From assembly GCA_037102815.1 (NCBI GenBank), contig BTPP01000003.1:620001-684000 (forward strand): a stretch of 64,000 nucleotides of DNA, written 5' to 3'. Source of the stretch: Neurospora intermedia. Lineage: Eukaryota > Ascomycota > Sordariomycetes > Sordariales > Sordariaceae. The translations under genes and the position numbers were made by a program. The notes below the pieces were generated by a model, which worked only from the letters and a program-made list of their open reading frames with translations, did not search any database and was not told where the DNA came from. Each line of letters begins with the position of its first letter. The stretch's first letter is position 1. Positions 11,690-24,900 of this stretch are shown piece by piece.

Positions 11690-12938
11690 GATTCTGACAG
11701 CTGTATTTTCCAGAAAAAAGTCAAGTCGACGTGATCAAAATGTCCTCTCTCTTTGTTGCTGGCCAAAGGCGTAACCGTTAAAGCCGCGTCGCTTGCTCAT
11801 CCGAGCAGCACTGAGTGCTTCTAGGACGACTGATACCCAACCAGAAAATCTCTTTTCCGTCAACCACAAACTATGCCGAAACACTGGATTCTGCGCGTGG
11901 ATGGCCTCCGAAGATCCAAGAAGGACTATCCTTACATCCCGAGTCAACGCGGAAGTTCTCTTCGAATAACCTTGGATTTCGGACGAAGCCAAAAAGATTG
12001 CATCCTCAGCTTATCATCCTGCAACAACTTCAGGTTACGTCCTGTCATCGAGTCATTTTTTTGCTTGGTCGAAGAAACTATTGCCAATCGCTTAACAGCA
12101 TGTTCGAAGCTTCGCAACAAGATATTCGGACGGACGTGCGGTGGGCTGGTGTTGTCTCGCAAGGGCTCTCACACAAGCATATGACTGCAGTGCACAAAAG
12201 GGGAGCATTTCTGTGCTGTAGCGTTTGATAAAAGAGTAGGAAAATGAAAGCATGCCGAAAATGTCTCTATTATCAACATGCTGTGGTATTGAGATATCTG
12301 GTGTCGGTGTGGTGATACAGACTGACTGGTGGAATGTACGGTTGACAACAGACTTTACCTGCACTTAAGATAAGAGGTAGTCTATGTACGGGCGACGAGT
12401 CTGGGCGGTATCTAATAGCGGCATGTACATACACGTGTACCTACTACGAGTTGGCCACACCGCATGTGCACACAGGGTCGAGTCGATTTTCTGTTACGTA
12501 CAGCCACCGAAGTTCATTCCTCAACTTGAATGCTTCGAGGTCACTTGATGTCGACATTCTTTGCGATCCCGGCGAGATCGCAACTTCGATAGACCCCTCA
12601 AAGTTTCTAAGAGCCACTCCACTTCAAGCCCCTGTTTGCCTTTGGGTAACAGCGGCTAACAGCGGAGATGTCATCCTCCCCGCTATCGGCTCATGCCCTG
12701 GTTATCTTACAATATTTTCAATCCACTTCAAAGATAGAGTCATCTTTTTCTGTGACTCCATCTACCACAGTCATATGAAACCGGAGTATTTAACTATTAG
12801 CCCCCTCACATCTTGAATTGGATTCTGCACTGAACATCAATCACATAAGCTTTGCGGAGCAAGCACACGAAACCCGGCCGACATTGCGGAGTTCAATCCA
12901 TCCGTTCCCCGAATTCATCAACACTACACCCGACCACA

Positions 12939-14854
12939 ATGGGGGAAGCGCTCATCAACGGCTCCGGCGCCGCCTCCAACGATGTCAGTGCTTTGGAAAC
13001 GCTTGGTCCCGTAGCCAAGCTGACGGACGCCAACCCTTCTGAAATCCCACCTGCATCAGGCCCCAGCCGGGAGAATGCAGTCACCATCAGCGACATCCTC
13101 GAGAGGCGTGCCAAAGCCGGCAGACTCATTGCACCGACCGCTTCGTACTCGGATAGCGACATGTTCAAGGGACCGGTATGTCTTTGAGTCAATGGACCCT
13201 ATCCTCAACCCTGCTCCCATCTTATCTTATTCTCATCCACTGTAGCAAGTAGGAAAACCCAAATCCAAGTCTATGAACCGTAAGTTTCCCCCCTCTTAAG
13301 CCCAGTACATCTGGTCCAGTCATTATAAAATTCTTACAACCCCTTAGATCACCTCTCCGCTGAATCCCTCTCTCGCCACCCCTGTGCCCTTAAACAAGCC
13401 GCCCGCCACCTCAAAAACCCCGGCATCATCTCCCTCGGTGGCGGCCTTCCCTGCGCCGAGTACTTCCCCATCGAATCCATCACCCTCAAGGTACCCACAC
13501 CGCCTCACTTCTCCGAAGCCGCCACGTCCCAGTCCGGGGCCGAAGTCCGCATCGGCAAGTACGACTCCACCGACCCTTCCATCCAGGGCACCTACGACCT
13601 GGCCGTTGCGCTCAACTACGCACAAGCCGGCGGCTCCGCCCAGCTGTTGAGGTTCGTCACTGAGCACACTGAATTGGTCCACAACCCGCCTTACAGTGAC
13701 TGGCGGTCCTGCCTGACGATCGGCAGCACGGGTGCTCTGGAGCAGACTCTTCGCATGCTCTGTGACGGGCCGGGGAGGCGTGATTCTATCTTGACGGAGG
13801 AGTATTCGTTCTCCACGGCTCTGGAGACGGCGGGGCCGTTGGACCTGAAGGTGGTGGGTGTCAAGATGGATGGGCAAGGGTTGTTGCCGGAAGCGATGGA
13901 TGAGCTTTTGTCCAACTGGAATCCGGAAGAGAGAGAGGGCAGGAGGAAGCCGCATGTGCTGTACACGGTGCCGAGCGGACAGAATCCCACGGGCACCACG
14001 CAGGGGTTGGAGAGGAGGAAGCAGGTGTATGAAGTGGCGAGGAAGCATGATTTGTTCGTCATTGAGGATGAGCCGTACTATTACCTTCAGATGCCGTTGG
14101 AGGAGTCCAAGAAGACGGAATTGAAGGAGGAGACAGTGGAATCCTTCATGTCCTCACTCATCCCCTCCCTCTTGTCCCTGGATGTCGATGGCCGCGTCCT
14201 GCGCATGGATTCCTTCTCCAAGGTGGTCGTTCCGGGGTCGCGTGTCGGGTGGGTGACGGCCTCGGAGAACATTATCGAGCAGTACCTCCGGCACGCCGAG
14301 GTGTGCAACCAAGGCGCCAACGGCATCTCACAGGTGATCCTGTACAAGCTGCTGGACGAGCAATGGGGACATGAGGGGTACTTCAAGTGGTTGATGAATC
14401 TGAGGCAGGAGTATACCAAGCGGAGGGATACCATGGTGACGGCGGCTGAGAAGTTCTTGCCCAAGGAGGTGGTGAGCTGGACTGTGCCTGTTGCTGGCAT
14501 GTTTGTAAGTTTTTTTTTTTGGCTTGGTTTTCGACCCCTACCTATGGTGATGAACTTGAATATCAGCAAGGACGATACTAACATGACGTTCTGTAGTACT
14601 GGCTCAAGATCGACCACTCCCAGCACCCCGGTATCCAGGCTGGAAAGGGCATTTTGGAAGTTGAAGAGGAGATCTTCAATTCTTGCATTGCCAGGGGCGT
14701 TTTGGTTGCTCGAGGATCTTGGTTCCGCGCTGAACAAGATACAGAGCCAAACGAGCTCTTCTTCCGCGCGACGTTTGCGGCAGCAACGGCCGAGAACATG
14801 ACAGAGGCAATTAGAAGGTTTGGAGAGGCCATCAGAGAGAGCTTCAAGTTGTGA
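12939..14854 (+). CDS. ARO8: aromatic amino acid aminotransferase (ARO8-type, PLP fold I)
   Basis: Cytosolic PLP enzyme that swaps amino groups between aromatic amino acids (possibly also aminoadipate or kynurenine) and 2-oxo acids. Four exons: 12939-13175, 13246-13279, 13348-14504, 14597-14854, 561 residues. Exon 2 is only 34 nt. The N-terminal 90 residues form a variable extension. The core starts near HLSAESLSRHPCALKQAARHLKNPG, then ISLGGGLP, SIGSTGALEQ-like cofactor-binding residues, SGQNPTG, EDEPYYYLQ and RMDSFSKVVVPGSRVGW, in which Lys382 should form the Schiff base with PLP. The C-terminal exon has WLKIDHS and ARGSWFRAE. I chose the ATG at 12939 (context CACAATGG); an in-frame ATG at 12852 would add 29 residues unlike the family. 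It converges on the P450 gene with about 250 bp between stops. Substrate preference cannot be told from sequence. Confidence 0.92.
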
Positions 14855-15101
14855 TCAATGTCATGGTTGGCTATTGATGGAACATGATTTTTGGTGTAAA
14901 GCGTTCCTTTTGGATATGGGTACGACATTGGCATAGAGCAAGTTTACAAGAACTGGTAGCCAACATAAATGGATTAGCGAAACGCCGTACTTGATGAGAA
15001 GTACCAGTGGTATTATGAGCAAAGAGATGAACCGCCTAAACCGGGGATGCCAAAGTCTTCCGTCGTGGGTAGGTATATACAATGCTACTGGTTCTAACAA
15101 G

Positions 15102-16891
15102 TCATTCCCGCTTCGCCTCAAAGAACGCGACCTTGACTCCATCAGCAGGCATCAAGACAATATCAGTCTTCATCCTCGGCTTGCCTCCATCAATTTCATC
15201 CATGTAGCTCACCACCCGGTCGTATCGCTGGAACAGTCGCGTCAGCACATATCCCATCTCGGTAAGGGCGAATTGCTGGCCGATGCAGATACGCGGGCCT
15301 CCATTGAACGGGATATACTGCCACGGCTTAGGCTGCCAGTGGAACCACCGGTCTGGAGAGAACATCTCAACATCTGGGAATTTCTCGCTGACGGGAGGGT
15401 ACAGATCGGGTCGGCGCTGCATGGTAAGAGGGCTATAACCGATGGGTGTATTCTTGAGAATAGCAATTGGCTGAGAGCCATCAGGACCACCGCCACGGGG
15501 GAGAGTAGTGTCCTTGAGGGCCATCCGTACACTGTACACAAAGAAAAGAGTTAGGAAACAATCATCTTGTTAAGAAAGAGGTTTCGGGGAGACTTGCTTG
15601 AAAGGAACTACGGGGTACAGCCGCAGAGTCTCGTTCATGACATTCTGAAGGTACTTCATACTCTTGAGATCGTCATATGTGGGAGCGCGGTCAGGTCCGA
15701 CAACGGAGAGGATCTCGGCGCGTAGCTTCGCCACAGCTTCGGGATGGCGGGCGAGCTCGTAAATTGTCCATGAGAGGGTGCAAGCTGTTGTGTCACGTCC
15801 GGCAAGGAGAACGGCCATCAGCTGGTCGTGCAGCACTTGGCGATTTTTGGTGAAACCAGCAAGGGCATGGAGAAAAGTGTAGCCCTCGTCTCCCTTGGAC
15901 TTGCTCGCGAGCTCCTCCTCGTCAAGTCGAAGGGCGCGATCAATGTAGAAGTTGATAGTCTCGTCGATGACTTTCAATCCTCCCCAAAAGGTCTTCCTCG
16001 GTACAAACCGGTTGAGAGGTCCGGCCCTGGCGATGAGGATCTGTACCCGTTGTACCTCCTGGAACGCGTCGGCAAAAGGTTGTACCGGGGTGCTGTTTGC
16101 TGTCAGCAGCCTAACATATAGGGAAAGAGGCGTTGGGTAGGACAAACCTCAACGACTTGATATCTTTACCAAGGAGGAAATCGGTGGCGGCATCCAAAGT
16201 GTAACGAAAGAAGAGATCGCTGATATCGACCGGCTTTCCATTACCAGCTTCCATATCGACCATCTGATCCTCACCATTTAGGGCTCCTCCATTGGCGATT
16301 GTGCGGAAAAGCATTTGCATATGATTTTCAAAACATTGCAAGTCACTGACACGGTTCTTGATGAATTGGGGACGGATTAGTTGACGGCTGGCATGCCAAA
16401 GATCGCCATCGGTCGTGAAGATGCTGTCACCCAAGAAATCCTTCCACTCCTGATGGAAGCCTTCGCCTTTGCCGTAGTCTTCAAACTGGGTGGCTAGAAT
16501 GGCCTTGATGTTTTCCGGCTCCGAGGTAAAGATAATTCGATGACCAGCAAGGCTAACCTCGCCAGTGTACCCACCAATACTTCTGAACATCTGCTGCCAA
16601 AACTGGAGGGTTTTGTGCTCAGCTGCCATCTTAATGGTGGTCCTGATGAACTTGATGCCTTTATAATGGTTAGTATGGTCTGATCTTTGCTGGAGGATGC
16701 CAAAGGGGTAGCTCACCAAACAGTCCACTGTCGCGGATTTTGGGAGGCCGCAAACCCATTCTGGCGATTCTGAAACTCTGCCATACTACCTGCAAGTATC
16801 TAAAGACTATGAAGCCGAGAAGAACCCCGCCAAATATGATCGGGGTATTCTTCAAGGAGAGGTTCCCAGCGACGTCTTCGATTAGGCCCAT
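15102..16891 (-). CDS. cytochrome P450, CYP52-like (alkane/fatty acid hydroxylase type)
   Basis: Membrane-anchored microsomal monooxygenase. Relatives in the CYP52/CYP539 group hydroxylate the omega end of alkanes and fatty acids. Four exons: 16891-16717, 16658-16148, 16092-15598, 15531-15102, 536 residues. An N-terminal transmembrane anchor lies at about residues 14-32, followed by a proline-containing hinge (LRPPKIRDSG). Other landmarks are the I-helix AVLLAGRDTTACTLSW, the K-helix NETLRLYP and the heme loop PFNGGPRICIGQQ, with Cys476 as the iron ligand. The third intron (15597-15532) must start with GC (GCAAGT) to keep the conserved PVVPFNVRMALKDT reading, so it is a GC-AG intron. ATG 16891 in the context CACAATGG is the likely start. 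The exact subfamily and substrate are inferred only. Confidence 0.93.
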
Positions 16892-18301
16892 TGTGACGGA
16901 TATGAGAGCAAGTCTCAAAAGCCTCCCTCGGCCTTGGAAGTTTTGGGAAGACTTGGCTCACAGGTTTCAGTGAGGTGAAGTCAAAGGTATGGTAGGAAGG
17001 TGGAAAGTATATTGCCAAAGGATGAGTAGACATGGACATGATCATGGGTTTCCCCCATGTTGATTGGGGAGTAGGACACATAATATAGAAAGAGAAGAGT
17101 ACGAAAAAAAAGAGGAGGGGCATCAGAATGTAGTGATCTGTCGTAGGCGGGGATACATGCTCTGCAGCCATGCGGAAGCCCACCACCACCTACCACCCTA
17201 GCCGGACACTAGTTCTAGGTACAAAGGTGGCAGGCCGGGTTGAACGGGACAACAATAGTGAATACAGGACACGAGAGGAAGCAAGTCTTTGAAACATAAG
17301 ACCTGTCTACTCGTCAGGTCTACAAAGCAAAACTGACCGTCTGACTAGTGGCGGGCCGACGAGTAGTACCCCAGGTTCGGATATTATCCAAACCCGCCAA
17401 CGTGATGTTCCCGTTGAGTCTGAGACAATTTTCTGCGTATTGTGGACGAAAGCCTACTGGAACCATTCCGACGGAATGATACCAAAGTCCGCCTCCCTCA
17501 TCCTGGTAGAATCTCCTCATAGCCATGCTGTCAAGACAGTAACATGAATAACGGGAAGGTTGATCGGTTGGCCAGCCCGCACGGTCCCAGTGATGGACAT
17601 CAATCCGTCCAATTGCGCCTGCAGTTTTCTAAATTTTGACTGGGAACGGCAGGCAGCGCCAAGGCTTTCTTGTCGTCGAAAAAGATCTGAAAGAGGGGAA
17701 GTGATCAGGCCGGACGAACTAATAGGAAACGGCACAATGGTTGAGCCGCACATGGTAATGATTCACGTACAACTTGAAGCGACATGTGCGACTGCCGCAT
17801 AGGATAGGAAGGTACAACTTACATAACTGTGTAGCATCGCGGCCCGACGACTGGCTCTTTCTCTTTAGTGCTGTTTTCTGTCGGAACACAATGGAAAGAT
17901 TGTAGATCCGGCGCCGTATAATAGCGGCTGTGTCGAGCGGATTCCGCGGGTCTCTCTCCCATCACAGTCATCCATCTTGACGTCCAACACAATGCCCGGC
18001 ATCAAACACCGGTTCGCGGTTATACGTTCGGCGTGTCTATCTACCCGTCGGACCGTTGCACAGTGCCAACTAACGTGTCGAAGGTTCCACCGCCAAGGAG
18101 CATGAAGGTGCAAGCCCCATCACGGCAGCGGCCTCTGCATCAGCATCGTTCAACCCTTCGAGGTAAGAACTTTGATTGTTCGCCCAAGGGCGTGTCCGAT
18201 GGTCTGGAAATGGGAATGGTGGTCCGTATTAGGTACTTCCACTTGGGGGTAAAACGGGCTAATTCCTAGTCCCCAGTTATTCTTGGTTCGATTTCCGAGA
18301 T

Positions 18302-18317
18302 CCTTACCTAGGTAAGG
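18302..18317. repeat. perfect 16-bp palindrome
   Basis: CCTTACCTAGGTAAGG reads the same on both strands. It belongs to the CCTA/TAGG motif set seen in several intergenic regions of this window. Confidence 0.9.
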
Positions 18318-18472
18318 TCTACATAGATGTGAGTTTCAGAATAGTTAATACTTTTTGGATGCTTTTTGACGACAAGATATGTACCAATCAATGGCCGATA
18401 CGGCATTCCCGAGCTCAAGTTTACAGGTCATTGGACGCGCCCTGAAAAAAAACCTACAATGGCCTCTTGAGT

Positions 18473-18540
18473 GTACTACCCATCTGGTAGTACGTCTTTA
18501 GTGCTACTATAGATACCGGTCTGCACGACATCGTACTACC
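18473..18540. repeat. GTACTACC inverted and direct repeats
   Basis: GTACTACC (18473-18480) and its reverse complement GGTAGTAC (18486-18493) form an 8-bp stem with a 5-nt loop. A third copy in the first orientation is at 18533-18540. It may be a protein-binding site; no function is known to me. Confidence 0.7.
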
Positions 18541-19851
18541 CGAACCCCAAGGGAGTGTGTGTTTGCAGCACTTTTGTCTTTCTTCTACGAGATTGATGGC
18601 ATCCCATGATTCCGGGAATGTTTCTCAAACGAAAGATGGATGGAAGGTCCAGTGTACAGGTAAGCTTGAAGTGCACCAATAGAAATGTGCAAAGTAAATA
18701 GGTACATTTTCAGGTACCGTCCTCATTTCTCCACGAGGAAAGAAGCCCCTCGAGGCCCGCACCGCAGAACGTGATTTGCTGCTCCACAACGGAAGCGGGT
18801 TGGCGGGCGGCCGAACCCGCTACACCTCACTTCTGAGACACACCAGGCCAGGTCACTCCATACACTACTTCCTTCTGCTTTACACACTTGGCGATTATGG
18901 TTTGTTTGCTTCTCCATCGAACCTGCACTCTTTGGCACAAGAACAGCTAACTGGATAGCACAACAAAAGAGTCTTCCTGCGGAGAGTGCAAAGAAATAGC
19001 TCGGCGAAGTTCCAGCCATCATATCGAGGTCTCCTTCGATATTTGGTGCTCCTTCAACGAACCGCCTCGGCCGAGATGGCTCACTGCAGTGATTGCCCTA
19101 CTCGTGCCTCCGTGTCATCTGTCTGGCTTGGGTCTTTTATCTTTCACCCCCATGACACCACCATTCGACATCATCGACACATCACACGATGGGTAGGCGG
19201 ACAAGAAACCAGAAACCATCGTCACAGATGGATGATTGCTTGGCTGTTACATCCCGCAAACCTCCAGATCCAGAACTTCAGATGATCGCTTCTTCGGAAC
19301 TGGGCACTGCGAACCCCGGCTCTTTCGTCAACCATAGCTTTCTCGTTTTGGTCACATAGGATAGCCGCTTCGGGATCATCCTGACCCTGGTGAACAGCAC
19401 TCGCTAGTGACAGATAAAGCTGGGAGCATGCTGGACATGATCGATCAGCAAGTAGATCCCGGTTTTCTGTCATCGGCCGTGAGCCAAAGACAAACACGAC
19501 CAGCGAGAACAAGGCTGCCCTGGATGGCATTTCAAAACCTCTCAGACATAGCAAGGTATGCGACCCTTATCTCTCTGCTAGGAAAACTTATGCAGTGGTC
19601 GGGCTATAGTAGAACCTTTCGGACAAGTGTCACAGAAAAGCCATGATATGTAGAGCAATTATCGAAACGTTCCGATGTTAATTACGACTAAGCTATGTTC
19701 ACAGCCGCAAGAACAAAATACAAGCAGCGCAAGGCCCGCCTAATCCCTTACTGCGTTATTAAACCAAAGAACGCCGCATCCCCAATTCGATTGTATCATC
19801 CGTATCCAGCAACGGCACGGTCGAGTCACCACGCGGCCCTCCGTTCCATTC

Positions 19852-21904
19852 TCAAACCCGCGGATACTCGCACGACTTGCCCGTCGGATCCTGCGTACAC
19901 CACGTCATGTACACGGACGACGACTGCACACCCCTGGCAACCAAGCGCTCCCTGAGCTCCGACAGCCTCGGCGCCGCATCGAGCTGCGTCCGGTTCTGGC
20001 CTGTGGCCGGGTCGATGCGTCCGGACCAGAGAACCTCGCCAGCAGCGCTGGCCCGCGGCCAGATGATGGTGTCGAGGGCGATGGGGTCAATGGACTCGGC
20101 CCACACGGCCAACTCGCCGCCGAGGACGAGCTTGGCCTCTTCCTCGGTCAGGTTGGCGGCTGGGTCGTAGGAATAGACGTGGCGCCAGCTCTTGTAGGGG
20201 TTGCACCAGTCGAGGAAGGGCGAGAAGGCGGTGTAGTCGGCGTTGTCAAAATTGAGCCATTGACCGCGGCCGCAGTCGAGGTACTAGATTTTGGTTACTT
20301 GTCAGCTTTCCTTTGCTTTGAACTTGCGGTTCAAATTTCATTGCTGCCCCCTATCCCTTTCCCCACCCCTCCCCTCCCCGGGTCCCTTGCGTCTTAACTC
20401 CTGTCTTTCAGGCTCCAAACAAACATCGAGATGAGAGTCAACTTACCCAAAAGTTGTAATTGCTATCAATCACCTTGTGGCCTCTGCTGGTCAAGTTCTT
20501 GACCGAAGACTGACCAAGCCACGTTTGAACCACGACGTCCTTGCCAAGGTTGATATTCCACTCGATCGGAATCTCCTCCCAAGTGAGGGGCGTCAGGCCC
20601 TCCTTCCTGATGCGCTCGTGCTGCTTATCGACGAACCTCTGGAGCAGCGGGCGCAACACTTCAGTATCGTTCGACTTGATTCCATCGTCCAGCATCGAGT
20701 CGTTCCTGTTCAGCTCGTCCCCGCCAGTGTGGAAGTAGGCCGAGTACGGTGCAACGCGGGGCAGCAGATCGTCCCACAGCTTTCCGAGAAAGTCGTCGAC
20801 CTTGGTGTCGTTGAGCTTGAAGGCGCCGCAAGGAGGCTCGACGCAGTACCATTGATACGGCCAGTAATCATATGCGACAATGAGGTCCGGGTGCGAGAGC
20901 GACAAGGAACCGATGTGGCCCGGCATGTCGATCTCAAAGTACACCTGCACGCCCCGCAGGGCACCGTACTTCTGAATGAGGTCGATGTCGGCGGGCGAGT
21001 ACGTCTGGCTCGAATGGTAGGCGCCCTTCTCGGCCACCTCAGGCATGGAAATGATCTGAAGCGGCCATGATTGCGAATCGGTGACGTGCACGTGCAGCCG
21101 GTTGAGCTTGCTGGTGGCCATACCATCAATGGTCCGAAGGATGTTCTTGACGGGCATGAATGTGCGCGCAACGTCGAGCAAGATGCCGCGGTGCGGGTAC
21201 TTGGGCTCATCCTTGATCTCAACGGGCGCGTACGGCGTGTACCACGAGGTGCCGGTCGAGTGCTGGTAGAAGAGCTGCGTGAACGTCTCGAGACCGTGCA
21301 GCACACCGATATAAGAGTCGGCCGTCAGCTTGACGTCGCCCTCGACGCTGAGGGTGAGGCTGTACGCTTCGCTGACCTCGCCGGCCAATGCGGGTTTGAA
21401 GCTGGTTTTGGCATCTTTGGCCGTCTGATCGATCTCGAGCGACTTGATCCAGTTCTGACCCTTGTACAGGTCGGGCTCGAATTCAGACAGCTTTCCGCGG
21501 GGCTGGAGCATCCAGGGGACGATGTTCCTGGAAAAGATGGAGCCCAGCGCGCGCGAGACGCCGGCATGGACGATCTCTTTGCTACTCAAGCTTGTGGCGG
21601 AATAGTCTTCTTTGTAGATGAGCTGTTGTTGCGCTGGTGTTTTAGTGAACAGGCCCTCATAGCCCGGACCAGCAGATCCGCCCACGTTGTTGTTGGATGA
21701 AGAAAGAAAGAAAGAGGAGGAAGAGGAGGAGGAAGTTAGGCGCCTTACAGGTTCTCCATTATAGGTAACGTTGATCTTCGGATGCAGGTACAGACTTGAG
21801 TTGCCCTTGGTGAAGCTCTGCGGTGCCGGCCATATCGCGGATACTGGCTCGAGGAGGGCAACGAGTGAGACTGCAAGCAGCCTCAGCGAGGGCATAAAGA
21901 CCAT
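19852..21904 (-). CDS. secreted beta-N-acetylhexosaminidase (GH20)
   Basis: Extracellular exo-enzyme that removes N-acetylglucosamine or N-acetylgalactosamine from the ends of chitin oligomers and glycans. It works with chitinases in wall turnover and chitin use. Two exons: 21904-20447 and 20283-19852, 629 residues, typical for fungal enzymes. The signal peptide is about residues 1-22 (ending EPVSA). The GH20b N-domain follows, interrupted by a serine-rich insert near residues 57-80. The TIM barrel starts at YPHRGILLDVARTFMP. The catalytic pair in HTGGDE is Asp396-Glu397, supporting substrate-assisted catalysis. Exon 2 opens with YLDCGRGQWLNF and carries the substrate-binding tryptophans (LAVWAESID). 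N-glycosylation sites are plentiful. The intron is GT-AG in phase 0. Confidence 0.96.
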
Positions 21905-24900
21905 TTCTTGACAATCAGTTCGGAGTGTTGTGAAATCTCGTTCAGGTTGTCAATCCCAGTTATTGAACGAGGGCAGTTGGATACGATATACGAGGTGACG
22001 CAGATATCGGGCGTGAAGGACGACTTGAGCCAAAGGTACGAGGTTGATGAAATTGGAGGACAAGGCCCTGAGAACAAGGGAAGAGGTTCTCTTTTAAGGA
22101 CGTTATACAAGGGCTGGAACTTGGTAAACAGAAACGTGAGGGCTTAGAAGGAGTGGCTTGGTTTTTTATATTGGATGAGAGAGTGATCATCCGAAAAGCG
22201 GTTGAACCTTTAAACGTAAGAAGGGCCGGTGACCAATCGGACAGGGGTATCTACCCTGGTGGCCTGCCCCTTGTTGTTGTGTTGCAACACAGCAGGTAGT
22301 AAAGACAGACGGATCATGGATGACCATCCGACCATCCTCCATCATATTGCTGTCTTGTCCTGTCTTGTATTGTCTTGCCTTTTCTGTCGGAAAACCTGCA
22401 TACGCCGTCCCTCTACATGCAGTTACAAGTGTTACCTCAGCCTGACTGCCCTGGGCTTCCTGTTGTTGATTCGCAGGGTTCGTTGGCAAAACCAAATAGT
22501 TGGCAGGTAAGTATCTGCAGTGACTAACTACCAACATGGTATGCTGAAAAGCAACACGCGAGAAAGATACGACGCAACGAATAAGCGACTGTCAAATAGA
22601 TCGATTGGGTTGGATGGCCAGACGAGACTCGGTGGTGGATCACAGATCACATCACAGCCGCCGCTCAGGGTCAGGTCAGGTAGACAGGGCAGTATAACAG
22701 GGTATGCTAACCCCTAGAAAACCTCCATAGATTAAGTCAAAAACAGTCAAGAGACGATAGACACCGAAGAAGCTGTTGGGAATAAAGGCTTGTGAGATAC
22801 CAGTCGGGCCACCCAAGAAAAAATCAACTCAAAAGATGAAAGGGATGTAACCCTCCGTACGCAGTAAGCAAGCAGTACGTGGGAACAGGAAGCTCGTACC
22901 GTACATACTGACTAGTACCCAACCCCCATCAGCCCATGGCTCTCAGCGTATTTGCGCCGTTCATGAAACTCTGTTGTTCAACTAGACCATTGACCCATAG
23001 AAGGTTCTTTGTTTGTCGCTTTCGATGTTCGATTTCTTGGTGTTTCTGATTTTTTGCCGCATCATGTGTCGGAAGTAAGATGGTAGAGGTGATGTCCCAA
23101 CATTATACTTGTTGGTTGTAGGTGCAATCGCTTTTGGGGGACGTAGGTAATGATGTAATGTGCTTGAATGGTTCGCCTCTTTCAGAAAGCAGCTCACTGC
23201 TGTTCGTTGCAATACAGTGTACTGTGTACATACAACTCCCGTCTGCCAGCATCAAACTTGTTAGCGCAAAACCGCCACCCTACAGTATTCAAGGGTTCAG
23301 ATGTGGCCAAACCAGCCATCTTTTGTACAAAGACCAGAGTCCTTCACACTTGCCAATCACCACGCTAACAGGGCCAATGCCGGCAGAGGTGTTCAATTGC
23401 GAAACGCTACGTCAGAGGGATTTAAGCTTAGTGGACCTAAGTTTTGGAATAACAGCTTCATGGGAGACATGGAGACGTCTTTTTGGTCGATGGCGAAGTG
23501 TGCGAAGAAGAAAAAGATCGAACAATATCTGGTATCGATGTTTTGGTGCAAGTGTGTTCGGCGCCAGTGGTGGTGGTGGAGGAGTGGCAGTACCTACATC
23601 ACAGGTCTCTGAGGTACGTAGCCGGTAATGTATGTATACCTCTACCGATAAAGTCACTCCCGTGCGGGGAGGACTACACTATATGGGTTGAGGTTCGCGG
23701 ACGGTGGACCCCAAGTACGGTAAGTTACACCACAGCTTTTTCTGGTCGGTAAGCCATGCGTTACTACACTACACTATGCATACTACGCAGTATGCTCTCT
23801 CCCTGTGCTCTTGGGCCTGGCTGTGAGCTGAATGGAAATCTTGTGATGCCATGCCACAATGAATTGCGCCCCGGAACGGAGTTAAAGAGGGGCGAAAGAT
23901 GGTTATTTATTACTTGGATCGTACATGGAAAAGGCTTTGGGCGGTGGTGCTTCCGAAAAGAGTGACACGATTGTAGTTGATTTCTGATTGTTCACCACAC
24001 CTCTCCACGTTCACGATACTTCCTGCGTGTCCTGCTTCTGGCAACTCGAGCCTCAATGTAGGGCGAAGGCGGTGTTCTGGCATTCCGGCATACTCTGCCT
24101 CGTAGTGACAGATCTTGAGGTCGGCCCGGGTCGTTGGTTCGCTACTGTCCTTCTCTAGTGTTTACATGTTAGCAAAGCCGCAAGGGGCATGCGTCTGGAA
24201 CGAGCATGTCTTGTCCAACGAGGAGGGAGGGGTGGTTTATAAATAATTCTTAGTGGTTGCACCGCAGTTAGAGGGATCCTGTTGTTGTCGGGCGCCACTC
24301 AGCTGCCCTGCTTGATCTGTAGCATTGCTCGTCTGTGATGAGCCACGATGCAATCCTTTTCTTTTCCTCCTCCTGATCTGGGACCTGAAAGGATGAACGC
24401 GCTTGCTGTATTCGAGGAAGAGGTAGTAAAGAAGACATCGGTTGCTGCTCAGCTGCCCGAATCCTTCCAAGCAGTTTCGACGACGGACCGAGTGGAACTC
24501 AAAAGGGCATCCCGATCCGCTCGTAACACGTCAGGTTTCGGTGTGCTTTTTGTAGTGTACCACGCTTCAGCACAACAAGGCCCATGCGTCTTGACCTAGC
24601 AGAATATCACAACATCGATATCCCGTCAAGGGTTCACCGAGAGAGAGCAGACCACGGAAGAACGGCTATCAGTGTTGTGAACTGGGTGACTGCCTAGGCT
24701 TCAGCTGATCTGGCGGTAGACGGCGTCAAAAGTTGGAATTATGAGGGGGATCGGAGCAAAGGTAGCTCGAGGCTCGAGTTCGTATTGTCAATCTTTGGTG
24801 CCCAGTCAAAGGTGGAATTTGTTCCCGTGTATACTTTATGATGTCGGTATGGCAGAAGTGATATAGACGGCACACGCTGTAGATCTACAGATGTCGTCCT

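Larger units (their letters stand above)
10021..12938. promoter_or_regulatory. divergent intergenic region, CRH-type gene / aminotransferase
   Basis: A 2.9-kb region between divergent genes. It contains a G20 run at 10944-10963 and a 41/42-bp tandem duplication at 11607-11689. The open frames here, including a 121-codon one at 12451-12816 just before the aminotransferase, have no recognised domain and mixed codon use. It probably holds two promoters and leaders. Confidence 0.5.
16892..19851. other. gene-poor 3.0-kb intergenic region
   Basis: Holds the P450 promoter (proximal side) and the 3' flank of the hexosaminidase gene. It contains a perfect 16-bp palindrome at 18302-18317 and three GTACTACC copies, two of them forming a hairpin, at 18473-18540. 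The open frames are short, overlap on both strands and have no recognised domain. Confidence 0.5.

Noticed and set aside
12451-12816. 121-codon open frame just upstream of the aminotransferase
   Set aside because: No domain, and its position fits the promoter or leader of the aminotransferase gene.
16926-16931. CCTCGG, the core of fatty-acid regulator (FarA/Ctf1) sites, 35 bp upstream of the P450 start
   Set aside because: A single 6-mer is expected often by chance, and no second copy was found in the promoter.
20477-21700. Long plus-strand frames opposite the GH20 gene
   Set aside because: Antisense shadows of codons from the hexosaminidase exon.
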